51,334 nucleotides of DNA from Pseudomonas viridiflava (GCF_001642795.1 NZ_LKEH01000047.1:236290-287623), one strand, 5' to 3'. Positions 7,961 through 17,009 are shown, numbered from the stretch's first letter. Numbers and translations are program-made. The notes: generated by a model from the letters alone, not told the origin.

Positions 7961-8596
7961 TCAAAACGGAGCAGGGCACTCGAATGTCAGACGCTCGCCG
8001 GTCACCGGATGCGTGAAACTCAGCATGCTGGCATGCAGGCACAGACGCGGGTATGCCGCCAGCGCCTCGGGATGTGCATACAGGCCGTCGCCGAGCAGCG
8101 GGTGCCCGATGGACAGCATGTGCACCCGCAACTGGTGCGAGCGACCGGTGATCGGGGTCAGCTCGACGCGGCAGTGCGTATCGTAGCGCTCGATGATCTT
8201 CCAGAACGTCAGCGCGTGCTTGCCCGCCTCGTGGTCCACCACGTGACGCGGTTTGGTCGGCGGGTCGTAGCGCAACGGCAGATCGATGCTGCCGCTGTCC
8301 AGCGCAGGCTGGCCCCAGCACAGCGCGGTGTAGGCCTTTTCGGTTTCACGGTCATGAAACTGACGCGACAGCTCGCGATGGGTATCGGCATCGCGGGCCA
8401 GCAGAATGATGCCCGAGGTTTCCCAATCCAGACGATGGACGATGCGGGCTTCGGGGTAGCCGTTTTCCTGCAGACGGGTAATCAGGCAGTCCTTGTTGTC
8501 GTCGGCACGACCGGGAACGGACAGCAGCAGGGTAGGCTTATCGATCACCAGAACGGCGGCGTCCTGATGAATGATGCGGATGTTCGACAACGGCAT
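7961..8596 (-). CDS. rluA: Dual-specificity pseudouridine synthase RluA
   Basis: This 211-residue enzyme makes pseudouridine at 23S rRNA position 746 and tRNA position 32 in the characterised family. The catalytic motif HRLDWETSG holds Asp57, and GRSHQLRVHM and LCLHA follow as expected. I chose the ATG at 8596, with GAGG 7 bases upstream, over a longer frame reaching 8626. It lies 90 bases after minE on the same strand, an order also found in P. aeruginosa, so it probably shares the min transcript. Confidence 0.92.
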   Translation of the reverse strand: MPLSNIRIIHQDAAVLVIDKPTLLLSVPGRADDNKDCLITRLQENGYPEARIVHRLDWETSGIILLARDADTHRELSRQFHDRETEKAYTALCWGQPALDSGSIDLPLRYDPPTKPRHVVDHEAGKHALTFWKIIERYDTHCRVELTPITGRSHQLRVHMLSIGHPLLGDGLYAHPEALAAYPRLCLHASMLSFTHPVTGERLTFECPAPF

Positions 8597-8686
8597 GCAA
8601 CGGCCTCGAAACGCGAGAAACGCCAACGGCGGTAAAGGCGCTACCTCTTGATGAGGGCACCGATACCGCCGAAGACGACTGCCTGA

Positions 8687-8941
8687 TCAGCGATCGGGCA
8701 GAGTGATATTGAGTTCCAGAATCGAACAACTGCCCTGGTTTTCCAGAGCGACCTGTACCTGATCGGACTCGATATTGACGTATTTGCGGATCACTTCCAC
8801 CAGTTCCTTCTGCAGTGCAGGAAGGTAGTCCGGTGTGCTGCGCTGGCCACGTTCGTGGGCAACGATGATCTGCAGACGCTCTTTCGCTACCGAGGCCGTG
8901 CTTTCTTTTTTGCGGTCACGAAAGAAGTCAAAAATGTTCAT
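8687..8941 (-). CDS. minE: Cell division topological specificity factor MinE
   Basis: An 84-residue protein of normal length. The N-terminal half (MNIFDFF then the anti-MinCD helix to about residue 31) stimulates the MinD ATPase, and the C-terminal half dimerises and gives positional specificity. The ATG overlaps the minD stop (TAATG), showing coupling. It drives pole-to-pole oscillation of MinCD so that FtsZ rings form only at midcell. Confidence 0.97.
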   Translation of the reverse strand: MNIFDFFRDRKKESTASVAKERLQIIVAHERGQRSTPDYLPALQKELVEVIRKYVNIESDQVQVALENQGSCSILELNITLPDR

Positions 8942-9753
8942 TAATTGCTCCCGAACAGGCGTTCAAACAATCCTTTCTTCTTCATATCCAGGAACCGGTG
9001 GTCCACCGTCTTGCCCAGCAGGCGGTCAACGGCGTCACTGTACGCCTGACCTGCGTCGCTCTGGTCGTCGAGGATAACGGGCACGCCCTGGTTGGAGGCC
9101 TTGAGTACCGCTTGCGACTCGGGAATGACGCCCAGCAGCGTGACAGCAAGGATTTCCTTGACGTCTTCAACACCGAGCATCTCGCCCTTGCTGACGCGCT
9201 CAGGGTTGTAGCGAGTCAACAGCAGGTGTTCCTTGATCGGGTCTTCGCCGTTCTCGGCGCGGCGGGATTTGCTGGCCAGCAGGCCCAGCATGCGATCGGA
9301 GTCACGGACCGACGACACTTCAGGGTTGGTCACGACGATCGCTTCGTCGGCGAAGTACATCGCCAGGTGCGCGCCGGTTTCGATACCTGCCGGAGAATCG
9401 CAGACGATGTATTCGAACGACTCCTTGAGTTCCATCAGGACTCTTTCGACGCCTTCCTTGGTCAGTGCTTCCTTGTCACGGGTCTGGCTGGCTGCAAGTA
9501 CGAACAGACCTTCGATCTTCTTGTCCTTGATCAGCGCCTGCTGCAGATTGGCCTCGCCGTTGACCACGTTGACGAAGTCGTAAACGACACGACGTTCGCA
9601 ACCCATGATCAGGTCGAGGTTACGCAGGCCGACGTCGAAGTCGACGATGACAGTCTTGTGGCCGCGCATTGCGAGGCCTGTACCGATAGCGGCGCTGGTG
9701 GTGGTCTTGCCCACACCACCCTTGCCGGATGTAACAACGAGAATCTTGGCCAA
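8941..9753 (-). CDS. minD: Septum-site-determining ATPase MinD
   Basis: A 270-residue ParA/MinD-family ATPase. The deviant Walker A motif is KGGVGKTT with Lys11 and Lys16, followed by VDFDVGLRNLDL. The C-terminal amphipathic helix (MKKKGLFERLF) is the membrane-targeting sequence. It recruits MinC to the membrane and is released by MinE. It overlaps minE and lies 231 bases downstream of minC. That gap is unusually wide for a min operon and could hold a second promoter. Confidence 0.97.
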   Translation of the reverse strand: MAKILVVTSGKGGVGKTTTSAAIGTGLAMRGHKTVIVDFDVGLRNLDLIMGCERRVVYDFVNVVNGEANLQQALIKDKKIEGLFVLAASQTRDKEALTKEGVERVLMELKESFEYIVCDSPAGIETGAHLAMYFADEAIVVTNPEVSSVRDSDRMLGLLASKSRRAENGEDPIKEHLLLTRYNPERVSKGEMLGVEDVKEILAVTLLGVIPESQAVLKASNQGVPVILDDQSDAGQAYSDAVDRLLGKTVDHRFLDMKKKGLFERLFGSN

Positions 9754-9984
9754 GGTGAATCACCCCTAGAGGAAAAGGACTTTTGGTCCCTGAAGAGCAT
9801 CCCTTGCCGCAGCGTCAGTCGAAGAATCAAGGAAATCGTATGGCCTGGTCCTGGAAAGAGAGCTGGACGCTGCAACTTTCGACTCATTTACCGGCTGAAG
9901 AGCAGTGCTCCCCAGGATTTCCTACAACCTTTACTACGTTTTCGCGACGAATCAGGGATACTTTGAAAATTGCGGCAGTATCCG

Positions 9985-10725
9985 TTAAAGCCGAATGATG
10001 TTCAACACATCACCGGACAGGCTGACCTGGACCGGCGAGCCCCAAAGCGGGTCCCTGCGCAGGTCTTCAGACACCTTGTACTGCCCGGCGATTGAAATGA
10101 GTTCAGCGCTCAACTGCTGGCAGAAAATCCGTGCCTTGGTATCGCCCTTGATACCTGCCAGTGCTCTACCGCGCATTGGGCCGTACACATGGATGTTTCC
10201 ATCGGCCAGAAGTTCCGCACCGGGACTGACCGGAGCAACCACTACCAGATCGCCACCCTGGGCATAAATCTGCTGGCCACCACGTACCGGCGCCGTGATT
10301 ACGCGGGTTGGCTTGATGGTCGGTTCAGGCGGTTTTTCCGGAATCTTTTTTGGCGCTTCGGCTTCGACAGGGTCCAGCACGCGCTCACGGGCGCCGGACG
10401 GCGGCAGCACCGGCAGATCGACTGCGATGGCGGCGGCGATGTCTTCGATGCGGTTGGCGCGGATCGCCAGAGTACGCAAGCCATGCTGGCGACAGATGCG
10501 CACCAGCCCCGGCAGGTCCACCGAGCCCTCGTTGGGCGCAAGTTTGTCCAGAGCCAGGATCAGCGGCGTGTTGCTGAAGAAGTTGGGCGCCTGCGCGACC
10601 TTGGCCGCCAGTTGCCGGTCAAGCGCTTCAAGATTGGTTCGGGCCAGCTCCATCACCGTGATGGCAAGCATGCTGCCCTTGAGCTGAAATACAGGTTCCG
10701 GGTTTTGCGATTCAATCTGGCTCAT
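9985..10725 (-). CDS. minC: Septum-site-determining protein MinC
   Basis: A 246-residue inhibitor of FtsZ assembly. The N-terminal domain (about 1-105) blocks FtsZ polymers. A proline-rich linker (about 120-140, KIPEKPPEPTIKP) leads to the beta-helical C-terminal domain, with RGGQQIYAQGGDLVV and the MRGRALAG motif that contacts MinD. The ATG at 10725 begins MSQIESQ; the longer frame upstream runs into the divergent promoter region and is not used. It is divergent from the acyltransferase gene with 120 bases between. Confidence 0.96.
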   Translation of the reverse strand: MSQIESQNPEPVFQLKGSMLAITVMELARTNLEALDRQLAAKVAQAPNFFSNTPLILALDKLAPNEGSVDLPGLVRICRQHGLRTLAIRANRIEDIAAAIAVDLPVLPPSGARERVLDPVEAEAPKKIPEKPPEPTIKPTRVITAPVRGGQQIYAQGGDLVVVAPVSPGAELLADGNIHVYGPMRGRALAGIKGDTKARIFCQQLSAELISIAGQYKVSEDLRRDPLWGSPVQVSLSGDVLNIIRL

Positions 10726-10845
10726 GGTCGGCTTACACAACAGCTTGTCGCTAAAAGTGCCGAGACTTATAACGAGAACGCCCGCAGGCCGCAAGCCGGT
10801 CGAACCGATGTAGAATGCGCGGCCTTTGTTCTGACGGAAGCCCAA

Positions 10846-11778
10846 ATGGATCGCCCGCGCTTTAACGCCCGTTTCCTTCACCCTCGTTTCTGGCCGCTAT
10901 GGCTGGGGCTGGGGCTTCTGTGGCTGATCGTGCAGTTGCCGTTTCGTGTGCTGCTGGTCATCGGTCGGCTGCTGGGCGCGGTCATGTACCGGGTTGCCAC
11001 TGATCGAAAATATATTGCCTCGCGCAATCTGGAGCTGTGTTTTCCTCAACTGTCCGCCGCTGAACGCAAGCGCCTGCTCAAGGAAAACTTTGCCTCCACC
11101 GGCATTGCCTTCTTCGAAATGGCCATGAGCTGGTGGTGGTCGAAACAGCGACTGGCCAGACTGGCCCATGTCGAAGGGCTGGAGCACTTGCAGAACGCGC
11201 AGCAGAAGGGTGAGGGTGTGATTCTGATGGCCCTGCATTTCACGACGCTGGAAGTCGGCGCGGCGCTGCTCGGTCAGCAACACACCATCGACGGCATGTA
11301 CCGCGAACACCGCAACCCATTGTTCGACTTTGTCCAGCGTCGCGGACGTGAGCGCCACAATCTGGATTCGCTGGCGGTCGAGCGCGAAGACGTGCGCGGC
11401 ATGCTCAAACTGCTGCGTGCCGGCCGGGCGATCTGGTACGCACCTGATCAGGACTATGGCGCCAAGCAGAGCGTGTTCGTGCCGTTGTTCGGCATCCAGG
11501 CTGCGACTGTGACGGCGACCAGCAAGTTCGCCAAGCTGGGTCGCGCCCAGGTCGTACCGTTCACTCAGCAGCGTCTGGCGGACGGCAGTGGCTATCGGCT
11601 TGTGATCCATCCGCCTATGCAGGATTTTCCCGGCGAGAGCGACGAAGCCGATTGCCTGCGCATCAATCAATGGGTAGAAAGTGCTATCACTGAATGCCCA
11701 TCGCAATATCTTTGGGCCCATCGACGTTTCAAAAGTCGACCAGCCGGTGAACCGAAGCTATACAGGAAGCATAAATAA
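10846..11778 (+). CDS. Lipid A late acyltransferase (LpxL/HtrB type)
   Basis: A 310-residue inner-membrane enzyme that adds a secondary acyl chain, usually laurate, to lipid A precursors. One transmembrane segment lies at about residues 16-48. The catalytic HX4E motif is His131 and Glu136 (HFTTLE), and the YAPDQDYG stretch is typical. The true start is the ATG at 10846 with GGAAG 6 bases before it; the frame is open much further upstream, but that part is antisense to minC. I cannot tell which paralogue this is, so I leave the symbol empty. Confidence 0.93.
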   Translation: MDRPRFNARFLHPRFWPLWLGLGLLWLIVQLPFRVLLVIGRLLGAVMYRVATDRKYIASRNLELCFPQLSAAERKRLLKENFASTGIAFFEMAMSWWWSKQRLARLAHVEGLEHLQNAQQKGEGVILMALHFTTLEVGAALLGQQHTIDGMYREHRNPLFDFVQRRGRERHNLDSLAVEREDVRGMLKLLRAGRAIWYAPDQDYGAKQSVFVPLFGIQAATVTATSKFAKLGRAQVVPFTQQRLADGSGYRLVIHPPMQDFPGESDEADCLRINQWVESAITECPSQYLWAHRRFKSRPAGEPKLYRKHK

Positions 11779-11810
11779 AAAGCGTCGTTGATCACCGAGG
11801 TCAGTTGTAG

Positions 11811-12995
11811 ATGCCAGAATCTGCCGTAGCGACACCTGCTGCACACGATGTCGAGCCTGTCACCGGGCTCATTCTTTCAGGCGGCGGCTCACGTGCCGCC
11901 TATCAGGTGGGGGTACTGGCGGGCATTGCCGACCTGCTGCCTCCCGGTTCACCCAATCCCTTTCCCGTCATCGTCGGCACGTCGGCCGGTGCGATCAACG
12001 CCGTGAAACTGGCCAGCGGCGCGTTGCACTTTCGTATCGCCATCCATCAGCTGACCGAGTTCTGGCAGTCGTTTCGCAGCCATCAGGTACTGCGCAGCGA
12101 CTGGCCGGGGGTGATTCGTCAGGCCGGACGATTCTTTGGGCGCAGCATGACTGGCCTGGGTCGCAACATTCCGGTTGCGCTGCTCAACAGCTCGCCTTTG
12201 CGTGATCTGTTGACCGAACGGCTGGACCTTGGCGGAATCGAGGCGGCCATCGAAGCGCATCACCTGCGTGCGGTCGCGGTCACCGCATTTGGTTACGAGT
12301 CCGGTCAGGCGGTCACGTTCTATCAGGGGCGCGGCACTATCGAGCCCTGGCTGCGTCACCGGCGGGTTGGCAAGCCCACTCGGTTGACGATCGAACACCT
12401 GCTGGCCAGCTCGGCCATTCCGCTGCTGTTCGCGCCAATCAAGCTTGAGGATGAATATTTCGGTGATGGCGCCGTGCGTCAGTCGGCACCGATCAGTCCG
12501 GCGCTTCATCTGGGCGCCAATCGCGTGCTGGTGGTCGGCGTCAGTGGCAATCCGCATGGTTTGCACGCCAAAAAGCTGGCCCCGCGCCCCACCAGTGGTG
12601 CGCAACCCAGCATGGCGCAGATCAGCGGCCACATGCTCAACAGCACCTTCATCGACAACCTGGAGAGCGATATCGAACTGCTCGAGCGGCTGAACATGGC
12701 CAGTTCGCTGATCAAGGACGAAGAGGCCCGAAGTCAGCCAGGACTGGCCCCGGTCGAGGTGCTGGTGATTTCCCCGAGCCGGCCGCTGGATGAAATCGCA
12801 GCCCGTCACCGCCGCGAGCTGCCACCTGCCCTGCGAACCTTCCTGCGCGGACCGGGAGCGACCAAGACCAGCGGTGCCAGCGTCTTGAGCTATCTGCTGT
12901 TCGAATCGGGTTATTGCAGCGAACTGATCGAACTGGGACGGCATGATGCGATTGCCCAAGGGGCGGAGTTGAAGCGGTTTCTGCGACTGTCTTGA
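11811..12995 (+). CDS. Patatin-like phospholipase
   Basis: A 394-residue patatin-family lipid acyl hydrolase. The oxyanion loop is SGGGSRAAY with GGGSR at 24-28, the nucleophile is Ser58 in GTSAG, and the second dyad residue is Asp219 in FGDGAVRQ. No signal peptide is present. It begins 32 bases after the acyltransferase gene and is probably co-transcribed with it. The pairing with a lipid A acylation enzyme suggests a role in envelope lipid turnover, which is inference. Confidence 0.9.
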   Translation: MPESAVATPAAHDVEPVTGLILSGGGSRAAYQVGVLAGIADLLPPGSPNPFPVIVGTSAGAINAVKLASGALHFRIAIHQLTEFWQSFRSHQVLRSDWPGVIRQAGRFFGRSMTGLGRNIPVALLNSSPLRDLLTERLDLGGIEAAIEAHHLRAVAVTAFGYESGQAVTFYQGRGTIEPWLRHRRVGKPTRLTIEHLLASSAIPLLFAPIKLEDEYFGDGAVRQSAPISPALHLGANRVLVVGVSGNPHGLHAKKLAPRPTSGAQPSMAQISGHMLNSTFIDNLESDIELLERLNMASSLIKDEEARSQPGLAPVEVLVISPSRPLDEIAARHRRELPPALRTFLRGPGATKTSGASVLSYLLFESGYCSELIELGRHDAIAQGAELKRFLRLS

Positions 12996-13011
12996 AACCG
13001 CAGCATGTAAC

Positions 13012-13866
13012 TCACGCCGTCAGACGGTCATCCCGGAAGTCGCGCAGTGCCTGTTCTATTTCCTCACGGGTGTTCATCACGAACGGCCCGTACTGCACGA
13101 TCGGCTCACGCAGGGGTTTGCCGGCAATCAGCAGGACCCGTGCGCCGTCGGCGCTCTTGATCCGCAGCTCACCTTCATCGCCCAGCCGCACCATGCAGCT
13201 GGGGCCGATGGATTGTGCGCAGCCTTCGACCTCGATGCTGCCTTCGTACACGTACAGCAGCGCACGATGGCCTTGCGGGATACGCGGGCTGATGTGGCTG
13301 CCAGTCGGCATATGGAAGTCGAAATACAGCGGCTCGGTATCAGGACGCTGTACGGCACCGACCTGTTGAACACGGCCGTCGTCGAACTGACCGGCGATCA
13401 GTACCACCTCGACGCCTTCCTGGGTGGTCAGGCGCGGAATATTTTCCGGCTGAATGTCCTGATAGCTGGCATCGGCCAGTTTGTTCTTGCCGGGCAGGTT
13501 CAGCCACAGCTGGAAACCGCGCATCACGCCCTCTTCCTGCTCTGGCATCTCGCTGTGAATGATCCCGCGCGCTGCGGTCATCCACTGCACGCCACCGCCT
13601 TGCAGAAGGCCGACGTTACCCATGTGGTCTTCGTGGCGCATGCGGCCTTCGAGCATGTAGGTCACGGTTTCAAAGCCGCGATGCGGATGTGGCGGGAAGC
13701 CTGCGATGTAGTCATCGGGGTTGTCCGAACCAAACTCGTCGAGCATCAGAAAAGGATCGAACTGCTCCACACCCTGACCACCAAATACCCGGGTCAGGCG
13801 CACACCGGCACCATCCGACGTCGGCTGGCCTGCCTGGATCGCCAGTACTTTACGAAACTGAGTCAT
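13012..13866 (-). CDS. Pirin family cupin protein
   Basis: A 284-residue bicupin of the pirin family. The N-terminal cupin has FPPHPHRGFETVTYMLEG with metal-binding histidines and EMPEQEEGVMRGFQLWLNLP, both hallmarks. Family members include quercetinase-like dioxygenases and redox-sensing regulators; which applies is unknown. Start choice is uncertain between the ATG at 13866 (MTQFRKV) and a GTG at 13878, as neither has a clear ribosome site. It is convergent with the patatin-like gene, 16 bases apart. Confidence 0.9.
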   Translation of the reverse strand: MTQFRKVLAIQAGQPTSDGAGVRLTRVFGGQGVEQFDPFLMLDEFGSDNPDDYIAGFPPHPHRGFETVTYMLEGRMRHEDHMGNVGLLQGGGVQWMTAARGIIHSEMPEQEEGVMRGFQLWLNLPGKNKLADASYQDIQPENIPRLTTQEGVEVVLIAGQFDDGRVQQVGAVQRPDTEPLYFDFHMPTGSHISPRIPQGHRALLYVYEGSIEVEGCAQSIGPSCMVRLGDEGELRIKSADGARVLLIAGKPLREPIVQYGPFVMNTREEIEQALRDFRDDRLTA

Positions 13867-14021
13867 GAAAAAAGGCACTCTTGTAAGGTAACAATGACGG
13901 CATGGTATGCCTGTTCAATCGATGGATGGATTTGAATAGTGGGGTGTATCAATCGAATTTATCGATGTTTGGAGTGCTCCGGGTGCTACGGGTGCTGGTT
14001 TATGAGAGACACGTCTTAAAC

Positions 14022-14059
14022 AAAAACGGCCAGCCCGATCACTCGGGCTGGCCGTTTTT
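14022..14059 (-). terminator. Rho-independent terminator after the mlaA-like gene
   Basis: A perfect 17-base-pair stem (AAAAACGGCCAGCCCGA and its complement) surrounds the loop TCAC, with A and T runs at both ends. It lies 13 bases after the mlaA-like stop. Its symmetry would allow it to work in both directions. Confidence 0.93.
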
Positions 14060-14072
14060 CTACAGGTTTCGC

Positions 14073-14885
14073 TTATTCGGCGATCTGCAACTTGCGCGAC
14101 TCGGTGTAGACGTAGCGCACCTTCTCGTATTCGAACGGCGAGTTCAGCTGGCCGTAACGGAAGCTGGTCACATAACGCCGGTCGATAGCTCGCAACAGCG
14201 TGATTTCCGGATGGTCATTGCTGACGTCGGCCACATTGAGAAAGTTGATCTGCATTTCGGCGGCGAAGTCGAACACAAGCCCGCCTGTGTCACGCAGATT
14301 GGAGGGGCCGAAGAGTGGCAGCACCAGGTACGGGCCTGCCGGCACGCCGTAGAAGCCCAGCGTCTGACCAAAGTCTTCGCTCTGGCGTGGCAAGCCCATC
14401 ATGGTGGCCGGGTCCCACAGGCCGGCGACACCAATGGTGGTGTTGAGCAGTAGGCGTCCGGTGGTTTCCAGCGATCGCTGGCCCTTGAACTGGAACAGGC
14501 TGTTCAGCAGGTTGGGTACGTCGCCCAGGTTGCTGAAGAAGTTGCTCACACCACTGCGCACGAAGCCGGGCGTAATGTAGCGATAGCCATTCACCACCGG
14601 CAGGAACACCCACTCGTCGAAACGGTAGTTGAAGTGATAGACCCGGCGATTCCAGGACTCCAGCGGGTCATAGACTTCCAGGGCGTTGATGGAGGCGCGC
14701 TCGAACTCGCGCTGATCAAGGCCCGGGTTGAACTGCAGGGACTTGAGCGGCTGAGTGAAACCATCCGCATCTACCTGGCGCAGGACGGTCGCCGGGTGCT
14801 CGGCCTTGTTGCTGGTGACCGCGTCAGCGGCGTGAACCGTACCGGCACAGAGCAGGGCGGCAAGGAGTAAAAGACGTTTAGCCAC
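14073..14885 (-). CDS. MlaA (VacJ) family protein, apparently not lipidated
   Basis: A 270-residue exported protein of the MlaA family, whose members remove phospholipids from the outer leaflet of the outer membrane. Typical segments are DPLESWNRRVYHFNYRFDEWV, FFSNLGDVPNLLNSLFQ, the NTTIGVAGLWDPAT stretch and GPYLVLPLFGPSNLRDT. The signal peptide ends near THAAD-like VHA-AD. The only early cysteine (LLLLAALLCAG) has a poor lipobox, so it looks like a signal peptidase I substrate rather than a lipoprotein. The GTG start overlaps the hydrolase gene by 8 bases. The transporter genes mlaBCDEF are not here. It may be a paralogue devoted to the neighbouring hydrolase. Confidence 0.88.
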   Translation of the reverse strand: MAKRLLLLAALLCAGTVHAADAVTSNKAEHPATVLRQVDADGFTQPLKSLQFNPGLDQREFERASINALEVYDPLESWNRRVYHFNYRFDEWVFLPVVNGYRYITPGFVRSGVSNFFSNLGDVPNLLNSLFQFKGQRSLETTGRLLLNTTIGVAGLWDPATMMGLPRQSEDFGQTLGFYGVPAGPYLVLPLFGPSNLRDTGGLVFDFAAEMQINFLNVADVSNDHPEITLLRAIDRRYVTSFRYGQLNSPFEYEKVRYVYTESRKLQIAE

Positions 14886-16176
14886 GGAAGAACTCCAGCA
14901 TGGCGTCGCTGTTGACGCGGTAATTGATGTTGCCGCAATGGCCGCCGTAAGGATAAACGGTCAGGCGATCACCGAAAGTCTTGCGCAGAAAGCCCAGATC
15001 ACCCGAACCCAGGATCACATCGTCTGCGTTGTGCATGACCGAAATCTTGCTGCTGTTGTGCAGGTAATCCTTCAGTGCATACAGGCTGACCTGATCGACC
15101 AGTTGCAGCAGGCTGCCGCCGTCGGTGCGGGCACGCCACATCGGGATGACCTGTTCGGTCAGGTAGCAGTCGAAGTCGCACTGCAGCGCGCGCTTGAGAA
15201 ACGGCGTCAGGCTGGTGCCCTCGGTGATCGGGAATTTCGGTGGGGTGATCAGACCGCGACGGTTGATCAGGTCGGACGTGAACGCGATGTCAGCCGAGGA
15301 GAAGCGGAACGAGGTGCCGATCAGCATCGCCATCTGTTCGTTGGTCAGGTGCTGCTTGGACTGCTGGAAGTCGAACAGTAGGGCGTCATTCAGGTCGATG
15401 TAACCCTTCTGGCGGAAGTAACGCGTCAACTTGGCCAGTACCAGTTCGTAGAACGTGGTGGTGTTGTTGATGCCCTTGACGTTGGTCTGGACCATTTTGT
15501 CGAGGTTGGTGATCGAGGTGTAAAGGTTGACCGGCGGATTGAGCAACAGCACTTTCTTGAAGTTGAAGCTGCGACGGGTTTCATCCAGTTGGCTGACGAA
15601 CGCGGCGTTCAGTGCCCCGAGGCTGTAGCCGGTCAGGTAATAGTCTGTCACTGGAAGTTGCGCCTGCTGCGCACGAATGGCCTGCATCACGCGATACAGG
15701 TCTTCGGCGTCATCCTTGGAGATGCCAGGCGTTGCGAAACGAGAAGCCGAACTCATGAAGTCGTAGCTGGTGGGCGACGACAACTGAACGACGTGATAGC
15801 CCGCGCCGTAATACAGTTTCTTCAGGAATTCATTGATCGTGCTGTTGTAAGGCGCGCCGGTGCCGGCGATCAGGAAGATGAGCGGTGCAGCGTGGTCCTG
15901 TTTGGCCAGTCGATAGTGAAGCTTTTTTACGGCCCAGAAGTTGTCGGGCAGGGTGAACTCGCGCTCAGGGTGCAGGTTGAGTGTGTACACATCCTGATCG
16001 ATGTCTTCGTCATCAGGCAGGTCGGGACGCAAGTCGGGAGGTGTTGTAGCAATGGTCGCTTCGAACGGATTAGTCAGCGGGTAGCCATAAGTGGCGGGGT
16101 CGACATTCGTCGCCAGAGCGGACGCACTTAAACACAGGCCACCAATAACGGTAGCGAAGCGCAGAAAACGGAGCAT
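14878..16176 (-). CDS. Periplasmic alpha/beta hydrolase (unknown substrate)
   Basis: A 432-residue exported protein with a signal peptide ending near residue 22 (SASALA-TN). The nucleophile elbow is GYSLG with Ser185, FLIAGTGAPYN near residues 101-111 resembles an oxyanion region, and the likely acid and base are Asp385 or Asp386 in HNADD and His413 in GGHCG. The ATG at 16176, with AAGGGA 8 bases upstream, is preferred over a longer frame to 16242. It overlaps the mlaA-like gene, so the two are one operon. I recall homologues being labelled serine/threonine kinase, but nothing in this sequence resembles a kinase. Family knowledge supports esterase or lipase action. A phospholipid-linked role is inferred from MlaA. 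Confidence 0.8.
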   Translation of the reverse strand: MLRFLRFATVIGGLCLSASALATNVDPATYGYPLTNPFEATIATTPPDLRPDLPDDEDIDQDVYTLNLHPEREFTLPDNFWAVKKLHYRLAKQDHAAPLIFLIAGTGAPYNSTINEFLKKLYYGAGYHVVQLSSPTSYDFMSSASRFATPGISKDDAEDLYRVMQAIRAQQAQLPVTDYYLTGYSLGALNAAFVSQLDETRRSFNFKKVLLLNPPVNLYTSITNLDKMVQTNVKGINNTTTFYELVLAKLTRYFRQKGYIDLNDALLFDFQQSKQHLTNEQMAMLIGTSFRFSSADIAFTSDLINRRGLITPPKFPITEGTSLTPFLKRALQCDFDCYLTEQVIPMWRARTDGGSLLQLVDQVSLYALKDYLHNSSKISVMHNADDVILGSGDLGFLRKTFGDRLTVYPYGGHCGNINYRVNSDAMLEFFRG

Positions 16177-16310
16177 GACTAAATCCCTTGGGAAAGAAGT
16201 GCTGATGAGGTACGCAGGCTCTGACCACTGGTGTAGTGCCAAAGTGCCGCATTGCGGGTGCGAACCTTGTAAACCTGACGGAACAATACACGGTCTGTGG
16301 ATTTAGCAAT

Positions 16311-16330
16311 GCACATCTGTGCTTTTTTTT
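16311..16330 (+). terminator. Short hairpin with T8 run
   Basis: GCACA-TC-TGTGC is followed directly by eight T residues. The stem is short, so termination would be weak. Any transcript ending here on the plus strand would come from the region just upstream of the hydrolase gene, which suggests a small RNA or chance. Confidence 0.35.
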
Positions 16331-16333
16331 CGG

Positions 16334-16348
16334 CCAAATCGAATTTGG
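16334..16348. promoter_or_regulatory. 15-base palindrome, operator candidate
   Basis: CCAAAT-CGA-ATTTGG is a perfect inverted repeat about 160 bases before the hydrolase start and just after the T8 hairpin. It has the form of a dimeric regulator site. No regulator is encoded nearby. Confidence 0.3.
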
Positions 16349-16472
16349 TTCGTATCCAGCGTGCCTGCGTCCCGTTTCAGGAGGCAGTCCTGCCTGTCAG
16401 AAGGGGTTTGAGGGCCATCGGGTGCAAAGATTCGGCGGTCCCGAAAATAAAACCCGAAAGCCAGACAGCACA

Positions 16473-16494
16473 AAGGAGAGCCGGGGCTCTCCTT
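16473..16494. terminator. 10-bp hairpin, possible terminator
   Basis: AAGGAGAGCC and GGCTCTCCTT form a perfect 10-base-pair stem around GG. Only a weak T-run follows on either strand, so it may be a terminator or an RNA structural element. Confidence 0.4.
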
Positions 16495-16966
16495 CTAATG
16501 TGTTTCACGTGCTCTTCTTATTGTTATAGGCGGTCTGTTGTTGTTTTTGGTGACCTGACCTTTATCGCGTTTCAGTGCGACCCCCATCCGGGGTCAAGAG
16601 CAAACGTATTTTTTTGAGCGCTGACTTGCTTCAACCCTTTGTCTGCACAACATCGGGGTCCAACCGGTTCTGGAGCTACCTGAAGGTAGTTTTATTGTTC
16701 TCTGTCCGATTGCGGGGCCTCGCCAGGCGAAGTCCCTGTAAAGCTGATCCACTCCAAAAAAATCTGTTAGCTGCGTCTCTGTCCGTGTTGTTCTTGTTAT
16801 GTCAGAGCCGTTACGTCTTGTTTTTATTGGTTTGCTGCACATTTCTTGTTTTTGTTGTGCCTGAGAGATAGCAGTTGCCATGCCAACTTTTTAAAGTCAT
16901 TTAAAAACAATGACTTGCTGAAAATCAGTGTAAATCGAAGCCCTGTCTTTTTGCGGTAATGTTTCC

Positions 16967-17009
16967 GTGTTACCCGAAAAGGCTTCCGGGAGTGAGTCTT
17001 CGGTAACAC
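16967..17009. other. Long imperfect stem-loop upstream of betX
   Basis: GTGTTACC(C)GAA pairs with TTCGGTAACAC, giving an 11-base-pair stem with one bulged C and a loop of about 20 bases. It lies 286 bases before the betaine-binding protein start. It could be a leader structure if transcription starts further upstream, or a DNA-level operator. Confidence 0.4.

Noticed and set aside
10189..10845. Upstream open extension of the lipid A acyltransferase frame
   Set aside because: It is antisense to minC and the family alignment begins at the ATG at 10846, which has a ribosome site.
16297..16871. Cys- and Phe-rich short open frames in the AT-rich gap
   Set aside because: No ribosome sites, overlapping frames on both strands and no family resemblance.
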